From Chloroflexota bacterium (GTDB lineage Bacteria > Chloroflexota > Anaerolineae > Promineifilales > Promineifilaceae), in contig JACTMP010000069.1 of NCBI GenBank assembly GCA_014584575.1, forward strand, positions 56,287 through 120,286: a stretch of 64,000 bases of DNA, read 5' to 3'. The notes below the pieces were generated by a model. The model worked only from the letters and a program-made list of their open reading frames with translations. It had not been told where the DNA came from and ran no database searches. Each line of letters opens with the position of its first letter. Position 1 is the first letter of the stretch. Below, in pieces: positions 7,623 to 16,575 of the stretch. The position numbers and the translations under genes were made by a program.

Positions 7623-8267
7623 GTGCCCCAACCCAACGAAGCCCAAACGCGACGTGACCTGATTGACCCGGCGTTGGCTTTGGCCGGGTGGGATGTGCAA
7701 AACCCGGCGCACGTAGGCATTGAGATTCCCGTAGATCAGTCAAATCCACAGGTGTGGGCACAAACGGCCGTACAACTCCAGGCCATGCGCGAGCGAGGGG
7801 AGGCGTATGCGGTAGATTTGCCTTCAGGCATTGCCGATTATGTGCTGTTCCAGGAGACGGGGGAAGTGCTGGCAGTGGTGGAAGCTAAGAAGCTGGCCGA
7901 AAGTGTGCTCAAAGCCGAAGCCCAGGCGGAGTTTTATATCAATCAAATCAGCCAATGGCCGACGCAGACGTTTCGGCCGTTTGCCTTTATGACCAATGGT
8001 GAGCGAATTCGCTTTTGGGACGTCGGCGAGGAAAACCCGCGTGATGTGGCCGGCTTTTTCACCCTGGAAGATTTGAAAAACCGCCTCTATTTGCGCCAGC
8101 AGAAACGGCCGTTGCCCACGGCTGTCATCAAGCCCCACATCGCCGGCCGGGTGTATCAGACGGAAGCCATTCGCAAAGTGATGGAGCGGTTTGAGGACGA
8201 GAAGAAGCGGCGGGCGCTGCTGGTGATGGCCACGGGCACGGCAAGACCCGTGTCGCCATGTCGTTGA
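7623..8267 (+). CDS. hsdR: Type I restriction enzyme R subunit, N-terminal fragment (frameshifted)
   Basis: The first 215 codons of an HsdR protein: the N-terminal nuclease domain (RRDLIDPALALAGWD, then the aspartate of IADYVLF and the E-x-K pair in VVEAKKLAE) and the beginning of the helicase domain (RVYQTEAIRKVMERFEDEKK). The frame is lost at 8240-8241: the expected helicase motif I (ATGTGKT) reads ATGTARP because one G is missing from a G-run, and it stops at 8267. The rest follows in another frame. An AGGGAGG site at 7606-7612 favours the GTG at 7623 over the TTG at 7614. Confidence 0.85.
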   Translation: MPQPNEAQTRRDLIDPALALAGWDVQNPAHVGIEIPVDQSNPQVWAQTAVQLQAMRERGEAYAVDLPSGIADYVLFQETGEVLAVVEAKKLAESVLKAEAQAEFYINQISQWPTQTFRPFAFMTNGERIRFWDVGEENPRDVAGFFTLEDLKNRLYLRQQKRPLPTAVIKPHIAGRVYQTEAIRKVMERFEDEKKRRALLVMATGTARPVSPCR

Positions 8268-10453
8268 TTGACATCTTCATCCAGATGAACCAGGCGCGGC
8301 GCATTTTGTTTGTGGCCGACCGCAATGCGCTGGTAACGCAGGCGTTGGAAGCGTTTCAAGAGTTTATTCCCGACGAACCCTGTACCCGTATCCACACCGG
8401 GCTGGTGGAGCAGCAGATGGGCAAGCGGCTGTTTGCCGCCACGCTGCACACCATGAGCAACTGTTATCGCCAATTTTCACCTGCCTTTTTTGACCTGATT
8501 ATTTTTGATGAATCCCACCGCTCCATCTTCAATAAGTTTGGCGAGATTTTGAACTATTTTGATGCGCGGATGATTGGCCTGACGGCCACACCGGCCAACT
8601 TCATTGATCGCAATACCTTTTTGCTGTTTGACCAGACAGATGAACAGCCGACTTTCCTCTATTCCTATGAAGAAGCCATTGATGAGGAGGTTTTAGTGCG
8701 GTATGTGCCCTACAAGGCGCAAACACGCTTTCAATATTTTGGCATCAAGTGGCCGGAGTTGAGCGAGGAAGTACAGAATCAACTATTGGAGCAGGGGCTT
8801 GACCCGGACGACATCAATTTTGAGGGCACCGATTTAGAGCGGAAGGTGACGAATAAGGACACGATGCGGCGGCAGTGGGATGAGATTTTGCAGGAAGCGT
8901 ATCACGATCAGTCGGGGCAGATGATCGGCAAAACAATTGTCTTTGCTATGAATCAGAACCATGCCAACCGGCTGCTGGAACTGTTTCAGGCGGAATATCC
9001 GCAGTGGCCGGATATGGCGCGGGTGATTACCAATGAGACGGAATACAAAGGCACGCTGATTAAAAAGTTCAAAACGGAGGATATGCCGCGTATTGCCATT
9101 TCGGTGGACATGTTGGATACCGGGGTGGATGTCCCGCCGGTAGTCAATCTGGTGTTTATGCGGCAGGTGTTGTCTTACATCAAATTGCAGCAGATGATTG
9201 GGCGGGGCACGCGGTCATGGGAGACGGTAAAGGAGGAGCAGCGTTATTTGCTGCCCCATGGTGAAAAGCACGATTTCAAGATTATTGATTTCTGGGACAA
9301 TGAGTTTAATTTAGACCCGCAAACGGCCGTGCCCACCCCCACCTTGCCCGTTCTCGCCACCATTTTCCACACGCGCCTCAAGCTGTTGGAAACCTATCTG
9401 GCGCAGGGGGAACAGGCGGAAATGGCGAAGGTGGTCGCCGATTTGCGGGCGCAGATGGCTTTGATTCCGTTAGATTCGTTTAGTGTGCAAATGCGGCTGC
9501 CGGCGGCGCTAAAAGAAGCGTGGGCAGATGACTACTGGCGTTATCTCACGCCGCGCAAGATTCAGGATTTGAGTTTGCATGTGGCCCCTTTACTGCGTTT
9601 TGCGCCGGGTGGTGATGTGGAAGCGGCCACATTTACCAGCAAAATGGAGCGGTTGAAGCTCCATCTGGCGACGGGGACGGATGAGGCGGCCACGGTGCGT
9701 TCTTTGCGCGAAGATGCGGGGCGGCTGCGGGATTCGGTGTTAACGGCCGACCAGCGGCAGGCGCGCGACTTTGTCTTGAGCCAGGAGTTGCTCACGGCCG
9801 ATACGGACAAACTCAACGAACTCAATCACCATCTGGCGGGGCAGATGAAGAAACGCAGCCAGCAGGTGAATGAGCCGTTGGGCCTGGATTTGCCGGATGA
9901 GATGCTGCGCGGCGGGTACGTCTTTTTGTGGGAACAGCAGCGGCCGATTTATGAGCAGGAGTACAAGGACATCATCAACGAGCGGTTGCTGGATTTGATT
10001 GACCATCCCGTGATTGCGGCCATTGAACGAGGAGAGCCGGTGACGGATGAGCAGTTGTTGGATTTGGAGCGGCAGATGCGGCGGCAGTTGGGCGGCGCGA
10101 AACCGGCCTTAAATGAGGAGAAGATTCGGCTGGCTTATAAGGTGCAGGTAGACAGTTTTCTGGCCTTTATGCGTTATCAATTTGAACTGGACGGTTTGCC
10201 CGATTACAGCGAGATTGTGACCCGCCAGTTTGAGGCTTTTGCCCGCAGCCATGAGTTGAACGCGCTGCAAACCAACTTTTTGCGCACCATTCGTTCTCAA
10301 TTTTTGAAGCGGCGGCGGCTGCAACTGGCCGATTTGTATGAAGACCCCTTCACCCATTTTGGCGCGGATGCGGCCGAACGGTTATTCTCACCAGACAGCC
10401 TGTCTGAGATTTTGGCGTTGACAGAGAGATTAAAGATAGAGGCCCTCCCCTAG
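8258..10453 (+). CDS. hsdR: Type I restriction enzyme R subunit, helicase and C-terminal part (frameshifted)
   Basis: This 731-codon frame carries the rest of HsdR, the ATP-driven DNA translocase that cuts unmodified DNA with HsdM and HsdS. Visible SF2 helicase motifs are IIFDESHRS (DEAH-box type), MIGLTATPANFID, SVDMLDTGVDVP and the QMIGRGTR arginine-finger motif VI, followed by an EcoEI-type C-terminal region. The protein lacks the nuclease domain and half of motif I, which lie in the preceding frame. If the frameshift is real, restriction is probably lost while modification persists. The stop codon (TAG, 10451-10453) is supplied by the palindromic element at 10443-10511. Confidence 0.88.
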   Translation: MSLIDIFIQMNQARRILFVADRNALVTQALEAFQEFIPDEPCTRIHTGLVEQQMGKRLFAATLHTMSNCYRQFSPAFFDLIIFDESHRSIFNKFGEILNYFDARMIGLTATPANFIDRNTFLLFDQTDEQPTFLYSYEEAIDEEVLVRYVPYKAQTRFQYFGIKWPELSEEVQNQLLEQGLDPDDINFEGTDLERKVTNKDTMRRQWDEILQEAYHDQSGQMIGKTIVFAMNQNHANRLLELFQAEYPQWPDMARVITNETEYKGTLIKKFKTEDMPRIAISVDMLDTGVDVPPVVNLVFMRQVLSYIKLQQMIGRGTRSWETVKEEQRYLLPHGEKHDFKIIDFWDNEFNLDPQTAVPTPTLPVLATIFHTRLKLLETYLAQGEQAEMAKVVADLRAQMALIPLDSFSVQMRLPAALKEAWADDYWRYLTPRKIQDLSLHVAPLLRFAPGGDVEAATFTSKMERLKLHLATGTDEAATVRSLREDAGRLRDSVLTADQRQARDFVLSQELLTADTDKLNELNHHLAGQMKKRSQQVNEPLGLDLPDEMLRGGYVFLWEQQRPIYEQEYKDIINERLLDLIDHPVIAAIERGEPVTDEQLLDLERQMRRQLGGAKPALNEEKIRLAYKVQVDSFLAFMRYQFELDGLPDYSEIVTRQFEAFARSHELNALQTNFLRTIRSQFLKRRRLQLADLYEDPFTHFGADAAERLFSPDSLSEILALTERLKIEALP

Positions 10454-10511
10454 CCCCTCCCAAATGGAGGGGGATCAGACTCCCCTCCATTTGGGAGGGG
10501 CTGGGGGAGGG
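10443..10511. repeat. Palindromic element of the CCCCTCCCAAATGGAGG family
   Basis: Two 30-base arms (10443-10472 and 10482-10511) pair with one mismatch around the loop GATCAGACT. It fills the hsdR-hsdM junction, provides the hsdR stop codon and ends 9 bases before the hsdM start. A related, rearranged copy lies inside hsdM at 11929-12019. Confidence 0.9.
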
Positions 10512-10520
10512 GGAAGAACC

Positions 10521-12272
10521 ATGCTTACAGACACAGCTTTGAAATCGCAGGTGGATCGCCTGTGGGATATGTTTTGGACGGGCGGCCTGACGAACCCGCT
10601 GGACGCCATTGAGCAGTTTTCTTATCTGCTCTTTTTGAAGCGGCTGGATGAGCGAGAGCAGCAGCAGCAAAAGCAGGCCGCGTTGCGCGGCAGACCTTAC
10701 ACGCCCCAGTTGGATGCCGATTTGTGCTGGGATACCTGGACGCGCCTGCCGGCCGACAAGGCGCTGAAACATTTGAAAGAGGTCATCTTCCCCAAGATGC
10801 GCCTGTTGGGCGCGGCGGGCAGCTCCTTTGAACAGCAGATGCAGACGGCCGAATGCAAAATCAACAAGCCCAATTTGCTGATTGAGGCCACGAGGGTGAT
10901 CGAGGCCATGCGTATTGGGCAGCAGCAGCAGGATGTACAGGGGGATTTGTATGAATACCTGTTGGGCCATCTGAACACGGCCGGGCGCAATGGGCAGTTC
11001 CGCACGCCGCGCCACATCATCCGCCTGATGGTGCAGATGATTGCCCCGCAGCCAATGGAACGCATGGGGGATCTGGCGGCGGGCACGGCCGGCTTTTTGG
11101 TGAATATGTATCAATACATTTTGGAGCAGCATACCTCGCCCGATATTTTGCAGTATGACGCTGAGGGCTGGCCGCATCATCTGATTGGCGATTTGTTGAG
11201 TGATGCCGAACGCGCCTTTTTGCAGACGGATGCCTTACGGGGTTATGACAATGATTCGGGCATGACCATGCTGCGCATTGGCTCGATGAATTTGATGCTG
11301 CACGGCATTGATTCCCCGCGCTTTTTCTATGCCGACACCCTGTCAAAGGAGTATGATGAGCCGAACGCTTATGATGTGATTTTGATGAACCCACCGTTTA
11401 AGGGGGCGGTGGATAAAAACAGTATTCACCCTATGCTGCCGCAAGAGACGCGCAAGTCCGAACTGCTCTTTTTGCACCGGATTTTGCGGGCGTTGGATAT
11501 GGGTGGCCGTTGCGCGGTGATTGTGCCCGATGGGGTGCTGTTTGGCAGCAGTGGGGCGCATGTGGAGATTCGGCGTAAGCTGGTGGAGGAGCATGGGCTG
11601 TGGGGGGTGGTGAGTATGCCCAGTGGTGTGTTTAAGCCGTATGCCGGGGTGAGCACGGCCGTACTCATCTTTGCCAAAGGGAGCACAACGGACAATATCT
11701 GGTTTTATGACATGGCCCATGATGGTTTTTCGCTGGATGACAAGCGCAACAAGGTGGCCGAGAATGACATTCCCGATTTGTTGGCCTGCTGGCAGCAGCG
11801 GCATGACCCCGCCTTTGCCCAGGCGCGGGCGGCGCGGCTGGCGGCGCTCAAGGCGCAGCGGGAGCCGCTGCTGGCCGAGCGGCTGCGCCTGGAAGGGGAG
11901 ATTAACCGGTTGACGTTTGAGAGTGTGATTTCCCCCTCCCCCAACCCCTCCCAAAGGGAGGGGAGTTTGGCCGCAGGGGTTCTGGCCTCTCCCCCATCGG
12001 GGGAGATTAGAGAGGGGGCCAAAGCCGAAATGGAACAGTTGCAGGCAGCAATAGCCCCGCTGCAAGCGGAGATTGCGCAGTTGCGGCGGCAGTTTTGGGT
12101 GAGCAAGAAGCAGGTGAAGGCCAATAAATATGATTTGAGTGCCAGCCGTTACCGGGAGATTGAGCCAGAACCAGCTTATTATGAACGGCCGCAGGTGACA
12201 TTAAAACGGCTGCTCACACTTGAACAGGTCATGGAGAACGAGGTACGCGAATTGGAGTCTTTGCTGGAATGA
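10521..12272 (+). CDS. hsdM: Type I restriction-modification DNA methyltransferase subunit
   Basis: A 583-residue N6-adenine methyltransferase that protects host DNA and forms the core of the HsdR-M-S complex. An N-terminal helical bundle (LKSQVDRLWDMFWTGGL; FSYLLFLKRLDERE) precedes the catalytic domain, with the AdoMet-binding motif GDLAAGTAGFLVN and the catalytic motif ILMNPPFKGAVD. I start at the ATG 10521 (MLTDTALKS), since upstream codons derive from the palindromic element. About 30 residues (codons 470-500, Ser/Pro/Gly/Glu-rich, reading SPSPNPSQREGS) come from a second copy of that element inserted in frame into the coiled-coil linker. The four-base overlap with hsdS shows translational coupling. 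Confidence 0.92.
   Translation: MLTDTALKSQVDRLWDMFWTGGLTNPLDAIEQFSYLLFLKRLDEREQQQQKQAALRGRPYTPQLDADLCWDTWTRLPADKALKHLKEVIFPKMRLLGAAGSSFEQQMQTAECKINKPNLLIEATRVIEAMRIGQQQQDVQGDLYEYLLGHLNTAGRNGQFRTPRHIIRLMVQMIAPQPMERMGDLAAGTAGFLVNMYQYILEQHTSPDILQYDAEGWPHHLIGDLLSDAERAFLQTDALRGYDNDSGMTMLRIGSMNLMLHGIDSPRFFYADTLSKEYDEPNAYDVILMNPPFKGAVDKNSIHPMLPQETRKSELLFLHRILRALDMGGRCAVIVPDGVLFGSSGAHVEIRRKLVEEHGLWGVVSMPSGVFKPYAGVSTAVLIFAKGSTTDNIWFYDMAHDGFSLDDKRNKVAENDIPDLLACWQQRHDPAFAQARAARLAALKAQREPLLAERLRLEGEINRLTFESVISPSPNPSQREGSLAAGVLASPPSGEIREGAKAEMEQLQAAIAPLQAEIAQLRRQFWVSKKQVKANKYDLSASRYREIEPEPAYYERPQVTLKRLLTLEQVMENEVRELESLLE
11929..12019. repeat. Palindromic element inserted in frame within hsdM
   Basis: Two nested hairpins (CCCCTCCCAAAGGGAGGGG at about 11943-11962, and one formed around TCTCCCCCATCGGGGGAGA near 11987-12006) match the family at 10443-10511. 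The element is read in frame without a stop, encoding a low-complexity Ser/Pro/Glu peptide between conserved parts of HsdM. Confidence 0.8.
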
Positions 12273-13429
12273 AAACTGTTACCTTGCCGTCGGTTGCCCA
12301 CATTATTATGGGTCAAAGCCCGCCATCATCGGTTTATAACAGTGTTGGTAAAGGTTTGCCTTTTTACCAGGGCAAAACGGATTTCGGGGAACTATTTCCA
12401 AAGCCTCGAATGTATTGCACTGCTCCAATAAAAATAGCTGAGGCCAATGACATTTTAATCTCAGTTCGTGCGCCTGTTGGCCCAACTAATATCAGCCCCG
12501 CCAGATCGTGTATTGGGCGCGGACTGGCAGCAATAAGGCCGAAATCAAATCTTGATCAAAAATATCTGCTGTACTTTCTGCGTTTTTATGAGCCACAACT
12601 GGCACAATTGGGACAAGGCTCAACATTTGAGGCAGTTGGTAAAAAAGAGTTGGAAGATATTGAAATCCCGTTGCCACCGTTGGCAGAGCAGCAGCGGATT
12701 GCGGGGATTTTGGCGCGGGCGGACAGGCTGCGCCAGTTGCGCCGCTACGCCCTGCAACTGAGCGACGGCTATTTGCAAGCCGTCTTCCTGCAACTGTTCG
12801 GCGACCCGGTGACAAATCCGATGGGGTGGGAGATACGGCCGTTGGGAGACTTAATAATTAGCTTTGAGGGTGGTGTGAATTTCCCGCCACTTTCAGAAGG
12901 AGATAAGGCGTCAGATTGGCGAGTTTTGAAAATTAGTTCAGTAACCTGGGGAGACTTCAACCCGTTGGAAAGCAAGCCTATCCGGCCCAATGTCAAGTTT
13001 GATCAATCGCTTATTGTGCGAAAAGGCGACCTGCTTATCAGCAGGGCAAACACAACTGAATTGGTTGGAGCAGTTAGCATGGTGCGACAAACGCCACCTA
13101 AAGTTTTGCTACCTGATAAGCTGTGGCGTATCAAGATCAAAGAAGATAGCAAGGTATTACCTGATTTTGTCTTGTTTGTTCTGCGACAAGATAGCTTGAG
13201 AAAAATAATCGGTGATTTAGCAACGGGAAGCAGTGGGTCAATGAAAAATATATCAAAGGCAAAAGCGGCAACTTTGCCAATACCACTGGCATCCTTGAAG
13301 CTTCAAGAGCAATTTGTCTGTATTGTTGAGCGTTTTGAGCGGCTGCGGGCACAACAGCACGAAGCCGCCCGCCAGGCCGATCACCTCTTTGCCACCCTGC
13401 TCCACCGCGCCTTCCGCGGCGAATTGTAG
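12269..13429 (+). CDS. hsdS: Type I restriction-modification specificity subunit
   Basis: This 386-residue protein sets the DNA target of the type I enzyme. It has two variable target-recognition domains (about residues 1-125 and 175-335). They are separated by the conserved helical region IPLPPLAEQQRIAGILARAD and closed by a second helix with QEQFVCIVERFERLRAQQHE. The ends and the central spacer are GC-rich like the neighbours, while the recognition domains are AT-richer and nearly free of ACGGCCGT, as expected of segments exchanged by recombination. It starts inside the hsdM stop (ATGA). Confidence 0.92.
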   Translation: MKTVTLPSVAHIIMGQSPPSSVYNSVGKGLPFYQGKTDFGELFPKPRMYCTAPIKIAEANDILISVRAPVGPTNISPARSCIGRGLAAIRPKSNLDQKYLLYFLRFYEPQLAQLGQGSTFEAVGKKELEDIEIPLPPLAEQQRIAGILARADRLRQLRRYALQLSDGYLQAVFLQLFGDPVTNPMGWEIRPLGDLIISFEGGVNFPPLSEGDKASDWRVLKISSVTWGDFNPLESKPIRPNVKFDQSLIVRKGDLLISRANTTELVGAVSMVRQTPPKVLLPDKLWRIKIKEDSKVLPDFVLFVLRQDSLRKIIGDLATGSSGSMKNISKAKAATLPIPLASLKLQEQFVCIVERFERLRAQQHEAARQADHLFATLLHRAFRGEL

Positions 13430-13479
13430 ATGGAGATTAGCCCGTATTTTCGTTTAAGTAATGTAAATCAGGAAAGACC

Positions 13480-14133
13480 ATGAAAGAGTATAAAGAGTTG
13501 GTAACTGCGCTTGGTTCGCTTGTGGTGTTGATATTCACAGTGGCGGGTATTTTCACTAAGGTTATTGGTGATTCACAGCTGTTAAGATATGTCATTATCT
13601 TGTCTTATATCGTCTTTGCCGGAGGTATTCTTTGGTTTGCTTTTAAGAATGCCCAGGCGAGCGAAAAACAGAAGTTGCTCAGCCTGGTATTTCTTTGGCT
13701 GGTAACACCTTTTTTGCTTCTGTGGACAGTTAGTGGGACAGAACAGGAAACCGCTATTGATCCCTGTACAGAGTATGGCATCACGATCACTGAGCCAATC
13801 AATGGATATACGGTGGTTAATGGGCAGGTGACAATTCAGGGCAGATTCACCAGGCGGCCGCCAGACAAGAGCCTTCAATTAGTGGGCGTGGGCGGCGGCG
13901 AATATTGGCCTTTTGATGTTAACCAGATGGAATTAACAAATACAGGCTGGTCAGGTCGGTCTCATGGGCAGGGAGATTATAGGGCTGTCATTGTCTACGT
14001 CGGTGAGAACGGCCGGATTCTATTTGACCATTACATAAAAGCCGGTCTGGTCACAGATGACTACTCATTTGGTATTGATAAATTACCGGCTGATGTCGTG
14101 GAATGTGGGAGTGTATATATACCAGTTCCCTAA
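13480..14133 (+). CDS. Unknown membrane protein with external beta-rich domain
   Basis: A 217-residue protein. Three hydrophobic segments occupy the first 90 residues (LGSLVVLIFTVAGIFTKVI, YVIILSYIVFAGGILWFAF, LLSLVFLWLVTPFLLLWTV). The remaining 125 residues form a beta-rich domain with the phrase ITEPINGYTVVNGQVTIQG, which resembles Ig-like or FlgD-type modules. I do not recognise the family. It follows hsdS by 50 bases, is AT-richer than the core genes and contains no ACGGCCGT, which suggests transfer together with the restriction locus. Confidence 0.65.
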   Translation: MKEYKELVTALGSLVVLIFTVAGIFTKVIGDSQLLRYVIILSYIVFAGGILWFAFKNAQASEKQKLLSLVFLWLVTPFLLLWTVSGTEQETAIDPCTEYGITITEPINGYTVVNGQVTIQGRFTRRPPDKSLQLVGVGGGEYWPFDVNQMELTNTGWSGRSHGQGDYRAVIVYVGENGRILFDHYIKAGLVTDDYSFGIDKLPADVVECGSVYIPVP

Positions 14134-14138
14134 AAACC

Positions 14139-14261
14139 TGTTTGGGAGATCAACTGCACCTACAGGCAATCGTGACCTTTGCCGATATGGATTACCCCTT
14201 TATGGCCATTCACGTCGAAATTGTCCGCCGCCCTTCCCACAGCAAACCGGCAAAGAAATAA
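14139..14261 (+). pseudogene. Possible remnant of a coding region (C-terminal 40 codons)
   Basis: Between two genes an open stretch encodes GDQLHLQAIVTFADMDYPFM followed by a basic tail (RRPSHSKPAKK) and a TAA at 14259-14261. The codon pattern looks like a genuine C-terminus, but no start codon or ribosome-binding site precedes it. I cannot name the parent family. It may be the tail of a gene deleted when the neighbouring genes were acquired. Confidence 0.35.
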
Positions 14262-14339
14262 GGAAGATCACTTGCTTTGGGCAACAGTAGATGTGCAGAA
14301 CGGCCGTGGGGGGATTGATCCTGTTTAAGGAAGATCAAA

Positions 14340-15197
14340 ATGGAAGGACAAAAAGGGAGTTCTTCAACTGGGTTAGGTAAAAAATTTGAATTGGTTTTTT
14401 TATGGGCCATAGCCATCCTGAGTGTTGGCATCGCTTTCCTCGATTTTTCCGGCGCGCTTGAAAATCTTGATTGGCTTAAGGACAGAATTCCGACTTTTGT
14501 TTTTTTGTCTGTTGGTTTGCTGGCAGGTTATTTAGCCCTGGAGAGACGAAATCAACTTGAGCCGATGCGCACTGAAATCAGAGATGGGATCAATTTGCTG
14601 GCGCATAAACAAGAAGATACGACACAAGCCCTGATTGATTCACTTCAAGGCGTTCAAGTAAATAAATTCGAGAGCGGTGATGCGTTCCTAAACTACCTGC
14701 ATGGGCGAATTACCAACGCCAGGATAAGAATAGATGATGTTTCCTGGCGACCAAATTTTGGCACACAAAACTATGGTGGTTCCGCACAAAAGCTAAATAA
14801 ACGATTCCCCAATATTTTGCGGGAGGCGGTGCAACGTGTACCTTATCGGGAAATTATGATTTTCAACAAACCCGGTCGCAGAGAAAAACTGCAGAGCCTG
14901 CTTGAGGAAAACATGGCGGGGTACTCCTGTGCTTATTTTGATGCAGGTATGGAAATACCTTTATTACAGTTCATGGTGCTGGATAATGAAGAGGTGATTA
15001 TTTTTGGAGATTTGGTGACTTCAAGTGTTTCCATTCGCCACCCCGTTGTCGTAAAGGTTTTTGCCGATTATTTTGAAGAAGCATGGCAAAGAGCCTGGAA
15101 ATTGAAGATAGGCAAAACGATTTATTGGGATAGGGTAAAAGAGGTCTTAGGCGATGAAACTGCAAAAATGTTGGCAGCTAGAGTTCTTGCCCCGTGA
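14340..15197 (+). CDS. Membrane-anchored protein with degenerate phospholipase D-like domain
   Basis: A 285-residue protein. Two hydrophobic segments (FELVFLWAIAILSVGIAFL and IPTFVFLSVGLLAGYLAL) are followed by a short coiled stretch. Then comes a cytoplasmic alpha/beta domain with FLNYLHGRITNARIRIDDVS, the central LQFMVLDNEEVIIFGDLVTS and VKVFADYFEEAWQRA. This order of strands and helices is like one lobe of PLD-family proteins, but the HxK catalytic motif is missing. Function is unknown. It is the second of three accessory membrane genes behind hsdS and shares their AT-richer base use. Confidence 0.6.
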   Translation: MEGQKGSSSTGLGKKFELVFLWAIAILSVGIAFLDFSGALENLDWLKDRIPTFVFLSVGLLAGYLALERRNQLEPMRTEIRDGINLLAHKQEDTTQALIDSLQGVQVNKFESGDAFLNYLHGRITNARIRIDDVSWRPNFGTQNYGGSAQKLNKRFPNILREAVQRVPYREIMIFNKPGRREKLQSLLEENMAGYSCAYFDAGMEIPLLQFMVLDNEEVIIFGDLVTSSVSIRHPVVVKVFADYFEEAWQRAWKLKIGKTIYWDRVKEVLGDETAKMLAARVLAP

Positions 15198-15237
15198 GGG
15201 AGTGCCAAGAGCGAAAATAGAGGTCTGCGAGGAATAG

Positions 15238-16575
15238 ATGAGTAGAAAAAGGGATGGACAAAGACAAGCCAAAAAAGAGCAAGGAAATACAATTCGCTTT
15301 GTACTATCAAAGCAGCTCTTAGCAGGCATTGCTGTAGTGGTCACAACCGCCTTAGCCACTATTTTAGGACAGTGGTTTATTGATCGCTATGTTTCGCCGG
15401 CTAATCCTATTATTGATGTAGTGGAGGTTAGACCACCAGTAGATAACGGGCAGTTTGCTATGTTGGCTTTAGTAGCGGGCAGTCCATTTGTAGGCAGAAA
15501 TGAGCAGAATCGTTTTGTAATTGAAGGAGTGGAGCCATACGATAAAGGCGCACTTTCACACATAGATATTCCACCTATAGACATTCCCGTTCAGCTGGTT
15601 AATACAGGTAACAAGCCCACCACTGCTAATTCATTCCATTTAACTTTATACACATCGCCATCTGCACTTACAGCTCCTGGCTATCCGTTAGGGCAGGAGA
15701 CACAAAGCATATCTTTAGATGTAGGAGAATCCAAAAGTTTCGTATTACACTTTGAGTTCAACGGGCTTAGAGAGCCAGGTGATATACCTGAAGTGCCTTT
15801 TACACTTACGATAAATAACCCAAAATTTGATCGAATGCTGCAATTAGTTATCGGTGATATAGAAGGGAACCGGATTGAAATCCCAATCCAAATCCAGTTA
15901 GGGCAAAATTATCCCGATCATATGCAAGTCTCATGGGCAAGTGGGCTTGGGAGAAAGGGGAAACCTCAATTCTCTATTCACGTGATCTTAAACAAGTTCT
16001 TTTCTCCACAATCTAATCCAGTTTTTGCCGACAACTATGCCCAGTTAGGCGACATCTATTATCGGCAAGGTTCATATGACAGTGCTATTGTTGCGCAAAC
16101 TATTGCCATCACCTTAGACAATCAGCAATCGGACTATTATTTTAAAAGAGGCAACAGTTATGATGAACAAGATAAATTAGAGCAAGCAATAGCTGATTAC
16201 GGGAGGGCATTGGAGTTAGACCCGGAAAACTGGAAGGCTTGGTCAAATCTAGGTTACGTTTATTTGAAACAAGAGGATCACGCAAAAGCAGAAGAGGCTT
16301 TCTTAGCAGGCATTGCGGTCACGAAAGAAGAGGCGGGTTTGTATAAAAATCTTGGGGCGGCGTATATCTTAGCTAACCGCCATGTGGAGGCGATTGGATC
16401 CTTGATAAGAGCCTCGTTGCTTGCACCGACTGACCCGGAGACATACTATTATTTGTCAGTGGCTTATAAGGCGATAGGGGATACAGACAAAGCCAATGCC
16501 TCGCTAGAACAAGCCGCTCAATTTGGTTGGAGACAGAGTAGCAATAATGAAACAGACTATTCCAAGTCTGAATAA
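15238..16575 (+). CDS. Membrane-anchored TPR protein of unknown function
   Basis: This 445-residue protein has a basic N-terminus, one membrane helix (LLAGIAVVVTTALATILGQW, about residues 28-47) and a roughly 220-residue beta-rich region with no recognised family. Four to five tetratricopeptide repeats follow from about residue 270 (YAQLGDIYYRQGSYDSAIVA, KRGNSYDEQDKLEQAIADYG, WSNLGYVYLKQEDHAKAEEA). TPR arrays bind partner proteins. It is the last gene of the AT-richer block behind hsdS, it contains no ACGGCCGT, and it faces a converging gene. Confidence 0.65.
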   Translation: MSRKRDGQRQAKKEQGNTIRFVLSKQLLAGIAVVVTTALATILGQWFIDRYVSPANPIIDVVEVRPPVDNGQFAMLALVAGSPFVGRNEQNRFVIEGVEPYDKGALSHIDIPPIDIPVQLVNTGNKPTTANSFHLTLYTSPSALTAPGYPLGQETQSISLDVGESKSFVLHFEFNGLREPGDIPEVPFTLTINNPKFDRMLQLVIGDIEGNRIEIPIQIQLGQNYPDHMQVSWASGLGRKGKPQFSIHVILNKFFSPQSNPVFADNYAQLGDIYYRQGSYDSAIVAQTIAITLDNQQSDYYFKRGNSYDEQDKLEQAIADYGRALELDPENWKAWSNLGYVYLKQEDHAKAEEAFLAGIAVTKEEAGLYKNLGAAYILANRHVEAIGSLIRASLLAPTDPETYYYLSVAYKAIGDTDKANASLEQAAQFGWRQSSNNETDYSKSE

